Shown here one piece after another: positions 25,458-32,259 of a stretch of 64,000 nt of DNA (positions are counted from its first letter, which is position 1; each line of letters opens with the position of its first letter). The notes under the pieces were generated by a model that was not told where the DNA came from, made no database searches, and saw only the letters and a list, made by a program, of their open reading frames with translations. The DNA lies in NCBI GenBank assembly GCA_963769665.1, contig CAVYMQ010000003.1, forward strand, positions 1,860,001 through 1,924,000, in the 5' to 3' direction. The position numbers and the translations under genes are program-made. This DNA is from JACCTU01 sp963769665 (GTDB taxonomy: Bacteria; Actinomycetota; Thermoleophilia; Gaiellales; Gaiellaceae).

Positions 25458-26196
25458 CAAGTGGTCGTCGATCAAGCACAAGAAAGGCGCGGCCGACGCC
25501 AAGCGCGGGAAGCTCTTCTCGAAGCTCTCGCGCGCGATCATCGTCGCCGCGAAGGACGGTGGCGCCGACCCGGCGAACAACCTTGCCCTCCAGAACGCGA
25601 TCGAGAAGGCGCGCTCGTACTCCATGCCGAAGGACAACATCGAGCGCGCGATCGCGCGCGGCTCGGGACAGGACGCCGACGCCGCGACGTTCGAGACGAT
25701 CGTCTACGAGGGCTACGCCGCCGGCGGCGTCGCGGTGATCGCCGAGGCGCTGACCGACAACCGCAACCGCACCGCGGCCGACGTACGCCACATCTTCGCG
25801 AAGCACGACGGGAACCTCGGTGAGGCCGGGTCGGTCGGATGGTTGTTCGAGCGGCGGGGCGTCGTCGTCGTGGACGGCAGCGCCGACGAGGACGAGCTCA
25901 CGCTGATCGCGGCCGAGGGCGGCGCCGACGACGTGCAGCGCGACGGCTCGACCTGGGAGGTGACCGCAGCGCCGGAGCACCTGAGCGCGGTGCGCGAAGC
26001 GGTGGAGGGTGCGGGCTTCACGGTCGAGAACGCCGAGCTCGCGCTGATCCCGAAGACGACGATCGAGGTCGACGACGAGAACCAAGCGAAGAAGGTCTTG
26101 CGCCTGATCGATGCTCTCGAGGAGAACGACGACGTGCAGGAGGTCTACGCGAACTTCGACATCCCCGAGCGGGTGCTCGAAGAAGCGATGTCCTAG
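25444..26196 (+). CDS. yebC: YebC/PmpR family protein
   Basis: This 250-residue three-domain protein has the family opening SGHSKWSSIKHKKGAADAKRG and the GEAGSVGWLF central motif. YebC-type proteins are described as DNA-binding regulators and, more recently, as translation factors relieving proline stalls. In actinobacteria yebC usually lies directly before ruvC; here a 5 kb leftward block intervenes. GTG start. Confidence 0.95.
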   Translation: MSGHSKWSSIKHKKGAADAKRGKLFSKLSRAIIVAAKDGGADPANNLALQNAIEKARSYSMPKDNIERAIARGSGQDADAATFETIVYEGYAAGGVAVIAEALTDNRNRTAADVRHIFAKHDGNLGEAGSVGWLFERRGVVVVDGSADEDELTLIAAEGGADDVQRDGSTWEVTAAPEHLSAVREAVEGAGFTVENAELALIPKTTIEVDDENQAKKVLRLIDALEENDDVQEVYANFDIPERVLEEAMS

Positions 26197-27011
26197 CCGC
26201 CCGGGAGCTCGCTCGACGGCCGCGCGTCGTTCGGCGTCTGCACCTCGACCTGCCCGTTCGGGCCCTCGAGCTCGAGCTCGAACGTGACGCTCCCGCCCAC
26301 GGCATCGCCGAGAGCGCGGCGCAGGTCGTCGGGCACGTCGAACCCGAGCTCCGCGTCGAGGGCCAAGCGACGCAAGAGGTGGTCGTCGTGGCCTGTCTCG
26401 AGCTCGAAGCTCGAGTCCTTCGTCGCATCAGCGATTCGCTGCGCGTCGTCGCGGTCGAGGTGCGCGAGCGTGGAGCCGCCGAACGCGCGGGCGATGGCGA
26501 CGAGGTCGTTCACGACCGCGACCACGTCCAGCTCGCCGGTCACCGTGTCGACGTCGTCCCCCGACGAGGCCTCCGGGTCGCGCACCCAGTCGCCGACGCG
26601 CAGGCTCTCGAGCCCGCCGTCGCCGCTCTCGAGGTCCTCGCACGCCGAGCTCAGGTCGGCCGCCTGCTCCTCGCTCATCTGGTACGCCGTCCCGTCGAGG
26701 ACGACGTAGCCCCGCGTGCCGTTCGCCAGGAGCCGCACGGTCGCTTCCTGGCCGTTCGCGATCTGCGTGTACTCGACGTCAAGGATCGGAAGCGCGCGCT
26801 GCTGGCACAGCGCAACAGGGCCCTCGAGCTCGAACCCGAACGGATCGCCCTCGCCGGGGTCGACCATGAGCTTCAGGTGCATCGACTCGGCGCTCTTGAT
26901 CTTCCCGAGGTTCGCAGCGGTCTGAGAGAGCACCTCGGCCGGGTCCGCGTCACCGCCTCCGCATCCGGAGAGAGCCACGACCCCCAGCAGCAACAGGAGG
27001 GCGCGGGTCAC
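26193..27011 (-). CDS. Lipoprotein in the peptide/metalloprotease operon
   Basis: The 272-residue lipoprotein has a leucine-rich signal and lipobox LSGC followed by GGGDADP. The mature part (ALPILDVEYTQIANGQEATV, TRGYVVLDGTAYQMSEEQ) has the layout of LppX/LprG-type or LolA-like carriers of hydrophobic molecules. That is a fold-level inference only. GTG 27011 overlaps the stop of the CxxC secreted protein, making it the last gene of the leftward operon. It might receive or anchor the peptides made upstream. Confidence 0.7.
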   Translation of the reverse strand: MTRALLLLLGVVALSGCGGGDADPAEVLSQTAANLGKIKSAESMHLKLMVDPGEGDPFGFELEGPVALCQQRALPILDVEYTQIANGQEATVRLLANGTRGYVVLDGTAYQMSEEQAADLSSACEDLESGDGGLESLRVGDWVRDPEASSGDDVDTVTGELDVVAVVNDLVAIARAFGGSTLAHLDRDDAQRIADATKDSSFELETGHDDHLLRRLALDAELGFDVPDDLRRALGDAVGGSVTFELELEGPNGQVEVQTPNDARPSSELPGG

Positions 27012-27682
27012 GGACTCGGAGTCGTCTCGGTCTCGGTCGTCGTCGGCGGCGGCTCGGGCTCGGCCGTCTCGGTCGGAGTCGACTCCGTCGGCGCCGTTGT
27101 CGTGGTCGGTGTCGACTCGGTCTGCTGCCCGCGGTTCTCGGGCGGCTTGCCCACCGGCTCGAGCTCGGTCCTCAAGACTGCGCCGAGTCGGACTATCAGC
27201 TGGTGGACACGCGCCTGGAGCTCGTCGACCGGTAGATCCGATTTCCCGAGGCCACGTAGCTCCTTTCGAATCTCGTTGATCGCGTGCCGTCCCTGCGGCG
27301 AGAAGCGCACGTTCTCCTCGTCGGTTCCGAGCACCCACTGATACGCGGAGGCGAGTGTCTCACACGAGGTGCAGCTCTCGTTGATCGCGATCGCGAAGTT
27401 CGCCGGCGTCACGGTCTCCGGGTCGCCCGTCACGAGCACGATCTGGATCGAGAGCGCGATCGTTCGGCACGACTCGCAGCTCGAGTAGGCGACTGCCGCG
27501 TTCGCGTTGTCGACGACGTCACCGGCGACCTTCTTGATCGAGAACGCGAGGCGAAAGACCGACGAGCCGTCCTTGGTGTTGACGGCGACCGCGGCGGTGT
27601 CGTCGCTCGCGACCGCCCCCGGGGCGTACCACGCACCGGCGACGAGGACGAGCAGGGTGACGAGTGTGCGGCGCAACCTCAC
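27008..27682 (-). CDS. Secreted protein with duplicated SCxSC motifs and Thr/Pro tail
   Basis: The 224-residue exported protein has a signal peptide ending near PGAVAS. It contains two similar segments, SSCESCRTIALSIQIVL and ESCTSCETLASAYQWVL, each with a CxxC pair before an amphipathic helix. The last 40 residues are Thr/Pro/Glu repeats, probably a wall-spanning or glycosylated tail. I do not recognise a named family. CxxC pairs could bind metal or do disulfide chemistry. GTG 27682 overlaps the metalloprotease stop (GTGA). Confidence 0.65.
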   Translation of the reverse strand: MRLRRTLVTLLVLVAGAWYAPGAVASDDTAAVAVNTKDGSSVFRLAFSIKKVAGDVVDNANAAVAYSSCESCRTIALSIQIVLVTGDPETVTPANFAIAINESCTSCETLASAYQWVLGTDEENVRFSPQGRHAINEIRKELRGLGKSDLPVDELQARVHQLIVRLGAVLRTELEPVGKPPENRGQQTESTPTTTTAPTESTPTETAEPEPPPTTTETETTPSP

Positions 27683-29421
27683 GGCGTCGTCTCCGTCGTG
27701 ACCGTCTCGGAAACGGTCGTCGTCGGTGTCTCGACGGTCGCGGTCACGCCCGCAGAGGGCTCGGTCGAGGTCTCGGTCGTGGATGTCTCGGTCGTGGAGG
27801 TCTGCGAGGTCTGCGTGTCGGTCGTGGACGTCGAGGCCGTCTGAGCCGGCTGCTCCTCCTGGTCGTTCTCGAACGGCGCGTCGCGCACGACCGGCGCGCC
27901 GCCGAGCTCTTGCTCGCGCTCCTCGGTCAGACCGGGCCGGCCGGTGCTGACCGCCGAGAACTGGTCGATCGCGCCCTGGACCGTTCCGCGCTCGGCCGGC
28001 TGGATCGGCCGATAGTCGCCGTTCGGCAGCAGGACCCAGCCGGCGACACCGGCAACGAGGACGGTGAAGGCGAGCACGGCCGCGCGCCGGAATGGGGCAC
28101 CCTCGGACCAGTTCCACGTGCCCGAAGCAATCTTCGAGCCGATGCGGGCGAAGGTGTACGTGATCCCCGCGAGCGGCAGCACGAGCGCGAGGATCTGGAT
28201 GACCCCGACGGCGATGTCGAGACCGCTTCCGCTCGTGATCTTGTCGAGCTGCACGAAGAACGAGTCCCACGCGGTCGCGATCATGCGCGGCAGGTTGAAG
28301 ATCAACATGCCGAACGTGAACAGGAGGACGGGGAGCAGGAACACGACCCAGGCGAGCGTCACGCGTCGCACCCACGGCTTGAGCTCGGCAGCCTCCGCCT
28401 CGACCTCCTGGCCGGGGACGGCGCTCTTCAGCGTCGGCTTGATGCGCGCGAACATGTCGGGAACGCCGACGAGGTCGCTCAGGATGTAGTAGCCGTCGAG
28501 CCGCAGGAACGGCAGCATCTGCTGGATCACCTGCATGTGCTGCACGATGATCAGGATCAGCAGCGGCTCGAACCCTGTCAACGCGTACAGGCCCGCCGTG
28601 ATCAGGACGAAGAGCCCGTTGAAGTACACGCCGCCGAGGTCGGTGCGCAGCCGCCCGCCGCGGCCAAGGCGATACGCGTCGGTGACGTCGGTGTAGAAGG
28701 CCGGCCACACGATGTAGATGCCGACGCCCATGTCGCCGGGCTCCGCGCCGCCGTAGCGCGTCGCGGTCGCATGGCCGATCTCGTGCAGCGCCGTCGCGAT
28801 CACGACGAGCCCGAGCACCATCAACATCAGGACGGGGTTGTAGGCGAGCTCGCGCAGCGGCTGCGCGACGCCGTGGAAGAAGAAGAACCAAATGTCGACC
28901 GCGACGATTGCCGCAAGCACCGCGACGATGACCGGCGGGAAGAACAGCGGGTAGAAAAGCGTGGTGAGAACCCTGGTGAAGGTCTTCGGCACGACGGCCG
29001 TCCGGAGCTTCAGCGCGAGCAGCGGGTCGAGCTTCTTCACCTGCGGCTGCTCGCCGCCGGGCCCAGCGAGGATGCCGAGCGGCCAGAGCTTCTCCTCGAC
29101 GAGCGTCTGGATGTTCTCGGGGCTGACGCCGCGGCCGAGCTTCTCGGAGACGGCCTCGGAGATCGCGCCGTAGTCGCGCTTCCCGTCGATCTGCTCGGCC
29201 ACGAGATAGAGGAGCTCCGGCATCTGGATCATCTGGCCATCGGAGCGGCGCGCGATGAACGGCGGATCCTCGTAGCCCGAGTCCTCGTACTGACCGATCA
29301 GCTCGATGCCGTCGGCGAGCTCCGGTGCGTGACCGGACAGGCGCTCGCTGTCGTCCGGCTGCGGCGCTTGGACCTCGGTCGGCTTTTCGGTGATCGTCAG
29401 GGTGGGCTCCTTCGGGGCCAA
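27679..29421 (-). CDS. PqqD-like/M50 putative peptide zinc metalloprotease
   Basis: The 580-residue protein has a PqqD-like region (about 50-118; YLVAEQIDGKRDYGAISEAV) that may recognise peptide leaders. It is followed by a multi-TM M50 (site-2 protease-like) domain with HEIGH at 213-217 and the third-ligand motif RLDGYYILSD, then a Thr/Ser-rich tail after 520. This is the architecture of so-called peptide zinc metalloproteases of RiPP-type loci. The start is uncertain: TTG 29421 is given, but CTG 29400 has AAGGAG 6 bases upstream. It probably processes or exports the small peptides just upstream. Confidence 0.8.
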   Translation of the reverse strand: MAPKEPTLTITEKPTEVQAPQPDDSERLSGHAPELADGIELIGQYEDSGYEDPPFIARRSDGQMIQMPELLYLVAEQIDGKRDYGAISEAVSEKLGRGVSPENIQTLVEEKLWPLGILAGPGGEQPQVKKLDPLLALKLRTAVVPKTFTRVLTTLFYPLFFPPVIVAVLAAIVAVDIWFFFFHGVAQPLRELAYNPVLMLMVLGLVVIATALHEIGHATATRYGGAEPGDMGVGIYIVWPAFYTDVTDAYRLGRGGRLRTDLGGVYFNGLFVLITAGLYALTGFEPLLILIIVQHMQVIQQMLPFLRLDGYYILSDLVGVPDMFARIKPTLKSAVPGQEVEAEAAELKPWVRRVTLAWVVFLLPVLLFTFGMLIFNLPRMIATAWDSFFVQLDKITSGSGLDIAVGVIQILALVLPLAGITYTFARIGSKIASGTWNWSEGAPFRRAAVLAFTVLVAGVAGWVLLPNGDYRPIQPAERGTVQGAIDQFSAVSTGRPGLTEEREQELGGAPVVRDAPFENDQEEQPAQTASTSTTDTQTSQTSTTETSTTETSTEPSAGVTATVETPTTTVSETVTTETTP

Positions 29422-29426
29422 AGAGT

Positions 29427-29452
29427 GGAAGGGGCCCTGAAGGGCCCCTTCC
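29427..29452 (-). terminator. Strong hairpin between peptide genes and metalloprotease
   Basis: An 11-base-pair perfect stem (GGAAGGGGCCC) closed by a TTCA loop on the transcribed strand is followed by ACTCTTT. It lies between the last peptide stop and the protease start. It could be a partial terminator, or a stabiliser of the peptide mRNA that lowers expression of the downstream genes. Confidence 0.65.
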
Positions 29453-29461
29453 CGGCACTAC

Positions 29462-29671
29462 CTAGTTGCTCTGGTCGATGTCGACGTCCTGGACCGCGTT
29501 CGCGTACGCGACCGAGTTGTCCGACAGGACGTTCGCGGCGACGGCCGCGTTGACCGGCGCGGCGAGATTCGCATTGATCAGCGACATCGCGGCACGCTCG
29601 GGAAGCTGCTCGCCCGCGAGCTCGTCGAGCTCTTCGCGGGACAGCTTGCGGTACTCCTGCTTGTCTGACAT
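29462..29671 (-). CDS. Precursor-like peptide 1 (leader LSREELDELAGE, end DQSN)
   Basis: This 69-residue peptide is a paralog of the next three. Residues 10-20 (LSREELDELAG) resemble a double-glycine-type leader but end in GE. Then come QLPERAAMSLINAN, an Ala/Asn/Val-rich core NAAVAANVLSDNSVAYANA, and the end DIDQSN. ATG 29671 is set by AAGGAGG upstream. It is the last peptide gene before the hairpin and the protease. Whether it is cleaved or modified is not shown by sequence. Confidence 0.75.
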   Translation of the reverse strand: MSDKQEYRKLSREELDELAGEQLPERAAMSLINANLAAPVNAAVAANVLSDNSVAYANAVQDVDIDQSN

Positions 29672-29681
29672 ACAGGCCTCC

Positions 29682-29882
29682 TTAGTTGGACTGGTCGATG
29701 TTCGCGGTCTGCGTTGCATTCGCATACGCGACCGAGTTGTCGCTCGCGACGTTCAGCGCAACCGCGGCGTTGATCGGCGCGGCGACGTTGGCGTTGATCA
29801 GCGACATGGCGGCCCGCTCGGGCAGCTCCTCGCCGGCGAGCTTGTCGAGCTCTTCCTTGGACAGCTTCTGGTAGTCGCTCAT
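29682..29882 (-). CDS. Precursor-like peptide 2 (leader LSKEELDKLAGE, end DQSN)
   Basis: This 66-residue paralog has LSKEELDKLAGEELPERAA followed by MSLINANVAAPINAAVALN, then a segment ASDNSVAYANATQTANIDQSN read as two parts. It has the same GGAGG ribosome site as its neighbours. It contains no Cys, and Ser/Thr are few, which argues against lanthipeptide chemistry. Confidence 0.75.
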   Translation of the reverse strand: MSDYQKLSKEELDKLAGEELPERAAMSLINANVAAPINAAVALNVASDNSVAYANATQTANIDQSN

Positions 29883-29892
29883 GCTGGCCTCC

Positions 29893-30102
29893 CTAGTTGC
29901 TCTGGTCGATGGGAGTGGTCTGCGCTGCGTCTGCGTACGCGATCGCTCCGTCCGAGAGGACGTTCGCGGCCACGGCCGCGTTGATCGGAATCGCGATGTT
30001 CGCGTTCACAAGCGACATCGCGGCACGCTCCGGCAGCTCCTCGCCGACGAGCTCTTCGAGCTCCTCGCGGCTGAGCTTCTTGTACTTCTGCTGATCGGAC
30101 AT
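29893..30102 (-). CDS. Precursor-like peptide 3 (leader LSREELEELVGE, end DQSN)
   Basis: This 69-residue paralog has the leader-like LSREELEELVGEELPERAA, the core MSLVNANIAIPINAAVAAN, and a tail with AIAYADAAQ ending PIDQSN. ATG 30102 is preceded by GAGGAGG. Differences from its paralogs are conservative (Ala/Val/Ile exchanges), consistent with selection on composition and pattern rather than exact sequence. Confidence 0.75.
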   Translation of the reverse strand: MSDQQKYKKLSREELEELVGEELPERAAMSLVNANIAIPINAAVAANVLSDGAIAYADAAQTTPIDQSN

Positions 30103-30113
30103 CCAGGCCTCCT

Positions 30114-30320
30114 CTAGTTGGACTGGTCGAGGTCGACGGTCTGCTCCGCGTTCGCGACCGCGGTCGCGTCGTCGGAGAGCGCGTTCAGCGCAACCGCCGC
30201 GTTGACGGGTGCGGCGACGTTCGCGTTGATCAGCGACATCGCCTCGCGGTCGGGGAGCTGTTCCCCGCCCTGCTCGTCGAGCTCTTCGCTCGTGAGTTCC
30301 TGCTCGTGCTGGTCGCTCAT
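30114..30320 (-). CDS. Precursor-like peptide 4 (leader LTSEELDEQGGE, end DQSN)
   Basis: This 68-residue, most divergent member of the quartet has LTSEELDEQGGEQLPDREA, where a true GG replaces AG. It is followed by MSLINANVAAPVNAAVALN, a segment ALSDDATAVANAEQ and the end DLDQSN. ATG 30320 overlaps the stop of the small peptide gene upstream (ATGA), so it is translationally coupled to it. Confidence 0.75.
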   Translation of the reverse strand: MSDQHEQELTSEELDEQGGEQLPDREAMSLINANVAAPVNAAVALNALSDDATAVANAEQTVDLDQSN

Positions 30321-30496
30321 TTCGCCCCTTGCCCTTTCCTCGTGGATCGCTGGACGATCCGCTGGGTGGTGGAACTGCTTGTGTGCGCCCCGCTCTCGCC
30401 GACGTTCGCGGCGATCGCCGCGTTGACATCTCCGACGAGATCAACGCCGTTCGTGTGCTTCCGGATACGGCGCTGGATGAGCTTCGAAAAACGCAT
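30317..30496 (-). CDS. Small basic peptide with VNAAIAANV motif (divergent array member)
   Basis: The 59-residue gene starts at ATG 30496 after GGGGAGAGGA. A basic N-terminus (MRFSKLIQRRIRKHTNG) precedes VDLVGDVNAAIAANVGES, which matches the INAAVAANVLSD core of the four peptides downstream. A Ser/Thr-rich stretch and basic C-terminus (QRIVQRSTRKGQGAK) follow. It lacks the EEL leader and DQSN end, so it may be a partner or regulator rather than a substrate of the same protease. Its stop overlaps the peptide 4 start. Confidence 0.65.
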   Translation of the reverse strand: MRFSKLIQRRIRKHTNGVDLVGDVNAAIAANVGESGAHTSSSTTQRIVQRSTRKGQGAK

Positions 30497-30544
30497 GACC
30501 GTCCTCTCCCCTCGGTGTCTGCGGGAGTAACGGACGGGCGCGCT

Positions 30545-30572
30545 AAATGGTCACTCAGGTCACCCGGGTGAC
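30545..30572 (-). promoter_or_regulatory. Operator-like inverted repeat upstream of the peptide array
   Basis: Read in the direction of the peptide genes, GTCACC-CG-GGTGAC is followed by CTGA and then GTGACCATTT. It abuts the FHA gene stop and ends 49 bases before the first peptide start. A near-identical GTCACC-CC-GGTGACCATTT stands before the chaplin-like gene at 34976. A shared regulator is inferred. Confidence 0.6.
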
Positions 30573-31205
30573 TCAGACCCAGCCGCGCTGGCGTGCGACG
30601 CGGCAGAGGGCGCGGCGCTTCGCGTGCGGGCTGCCTTCCGTGAGCCCGGCCTTCGAGTACGCCCGCCGGAGCGCGGCCTTGACCGTCGCGGCCGAGCCGG
30701 GCGTCCCGAGCTGCGCCGCGATCTGCTCGTTCGACGGAAGCTCGTCGAGGCTCGCGCCCTCGAGCCAGGGGCCGCAGAGGCAGCGCACCACCTGCAGCTG
30801 GAGCGAAGAAAGCTGTGCGACCGCCGACTGCGGGAGCTCGTGCGGCTCGGTCCGGTCGGGATCCTCGAGGAGCGAGGGTGCGGAGAAGACGAGCACCTCG
30901 GAGCCCACCCCGATCCGGTCCGCGTGGCGGAGCTGGAGCGCGACGCCGGGCGGGAGGCGCCGGTCGTTCAGGAACGTGCCGTTGTAGCTCCCGCTGTCGG
31001 CGATCCACCACTTGTCGTCCCGCTCGACGAGGAGCGCGTGCCGGCGGCTGACCGTGCTGTTCTCGATCTGGATCTGGTTGACCTGATCCCGCCCAACGAA
31101 GGAGTCGCCACGGAGGCCCACCTCGCGCCCGTCTGGGAGGATCAATGCCGCGTTGGTCATGGGCGCGGTCTTTCCCAAGGCGCCCGGAAAGGAACGTCCG
31201 ACCAC
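30573..31205 (-). CDS. FHA-domain protein with C-terminal helix-turn-helix region
   Basis: The protein of about 210 residues has an FHA domain (about 25-105) with the phosphothreonine-binding signature GRD...STVSRRHALL and SYNGTFLND. Its C-terminus (SLQLQVVRCLCGPWLEG, TVKAALRRAYSKAGL) resembles a winged-helix DNA-binding module. It probably senses a Ser/Thr kinase signal and controls the peptide operon that follows on the same strand. GTG 31205 fits a leaderless start (GACATT 6 bases upstream); ATG 31160 is the alternative. It is divergent from ruvC by 17 bases. Confidence 0.78.
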   Translation of the reverse strand: MVGRSFPGALGKTAPMTNAALILPDGREVGLRGDSFVGRDQVNQIQIENSTVSRRHALLVERDDKWWIADSGSYNGTFLNDRRLPPGVALQLRHADRIGVGSEVLVFSAPSLLEDPDRTEPHELPQSAVAQLSSLQLQVVRCLCGPWLEGASLDELPSNEQIAAQLGTPGSAATVKAALRRAYSKAGLTEGSPHAKRRALCRVARQRGWV

Positions 31206-31210
31206 GCGCC

Positions 31211-31217
31211 TAATGTC
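31211..31217. promoter_or_regulatory. Shared divergent -10 region of ruvC and the FHA gene
   Basis: TAATGT (31211-31216, plus) is 6 bases from ruvC GTG 31223. GACATT (31217-31212, minus) is 6 bases from GTG 31205. The two boxes use almost the same base pairs. Confidence 0.4.
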
Positions 31218-31222
31218 TCCGC

Positions 31223-31714
31223 GTGAAGGTCGTCATCGGAATCGACCCAGGAACGGCTGCTTGCGGATACGGGATCGTCCACGAAAGCGACGGGCGCCTC
31301 CGGGCGCTGGGCCACGGCTGGTGGAAAACCGCCGCCGCGGAACGACCGGAGCTTCGTCTGAAGACGATCTTCGAGGGGGTCGCCGCGCTCATCGAGGAGT
31401 ACGCGCCGGCTGCCGTCGTCCTCGAGGAGTCGTACGTCGGCGCCGACGCCCGCATCGCACTCTCTGTCGGGCAAGCACGAGGAGCCGTGCTCGTCGCGTC
31501 CGCCGTGGGCGGCGTCGTCTGCGCTGAGTACGCACCGGCCCGGATCAAGCAGACGGTCTGCGGCTACGGGCGTGCGGACAAAGCCCAGGTGCAGCGGATG
31601 GTGAAGACGATCCTCGCGATGCCGACCGAACCGACGCCGTCGCACGCGGCCGACGCGCTGGCGGTCGCGATCTGCCACCTCCTCGGCTCGCCGCTCTTGA
31701 GGGCCACCGCGTGA
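31223..31714 (+). CDS. ruvC: Crossover junction endodeoxyribonuclease RuvC
   Basis: The 163-residue Holliday-junction resolvase has the acidic catalytic residues in GIDPGTAACGYG (Asp), VLEESYVG (Glu) and SHAADALAVAIC (Asp). It acts with RuvAB, whose genes follow with four-base overlaps, to resolve recombination intermediates. GTG start with TAATGT 6 bases upstream, so probably leaderless. Confidence 0.96.
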   Translation: MKVVIGIDPGTAACGYGIVHESDGRLRALGHGWWKTAAAERPELRLKTIFEGVAALIEEYAPAAVVLEESYVGADARIALSVGQARGAVLVASAVGGVVCAEYAPARIKQTVCGYGRADKAQVQRMVKTILAMPTEPTPSHAADALAVAICHLLGSPLLRATA

Positions 31715-32259
31715 TCGCCAGGCTTCGCGGAACGCTCGTCGCGCGAACGGTCGACGGGCTCGTGCTGGACGTCAACGGGGTCGGCTACCTCGTCCAGGCC
31801 ACACCGAGCGCGGCGGGGAAAGGCGGCGGCGAGATCACCGTCGAGACCTACCTGCACGTCCGCGAGGACGCGATGCAGCTGTACGGCTTCGCCGACGCGG
31901 CCGAGCGCGAGCTCTTCGTGCAGCTGCTCGGCGTGAACGGCGTGGGGCCGAAGGTCGCGCTCGCGATCGTCTCCGGCTCGCGGCCGGCCGAGCTCCGCCG
32001 CGCGATCGTGCGCGAGGACCTCGCGCGCTTCCAGGCGATCCCGGGTATCGGCAAGAAGACGGCCGAGCGGATTGTGCTCGAGCTGAAGGAGAAGGTCGTC
32101 ACGGACGGCGACGTGTCGGCGGCGACCGACCTGACCGCACGCGACGCGCTCGTCGAGCTCGGATACAACGTCGTCGACGCCGAGCGCGCGCTCGCGGAGG
32201 TCGACCAGGAGCTGCCGATCGAAGAGCAGGTGCGCGCCGCGCTCAGGCAGGCGGCATGA
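31711..32259 (+). CDS. ruvA: Holliday junction branch migration protein RuvA
   Basis: The 182-residue RuvA has an N-terminal OB domain, twin helix-hairpin-helix motifs (LLGVNGVGPKVALAIV and IPGIGKKTAERIVLELK) and the C-terminal domain III that contacts RuvB. GTGA overlap with ruvC and ATGA overlap with ruvB indicate a single translationally coupled operon. Confidence 0.96.
   Translation: MIARLRGTLVARTVDGLVLDVNGVGYLVQATPSAAGKGGGEITVETYLHVREDAMQLYGFADAAERELFVQLLGVNGVGPKVALAIVSGSRPAELRRAIVREDLARFQAIPGIGKKTAERIVLELKEKVVTDGDVSAATDLTARDALVELGYNVVDAERALAEVDQELPIEEQVRAALRQAA

Noticed and set aside
29462..30496. CRISPR-like array from the regularly spaced repeats
   Set aside because: The roughly 215-base period is due to tandem homologous genes with intact frames and ribosome sites, not direct repeats with unique spacers.
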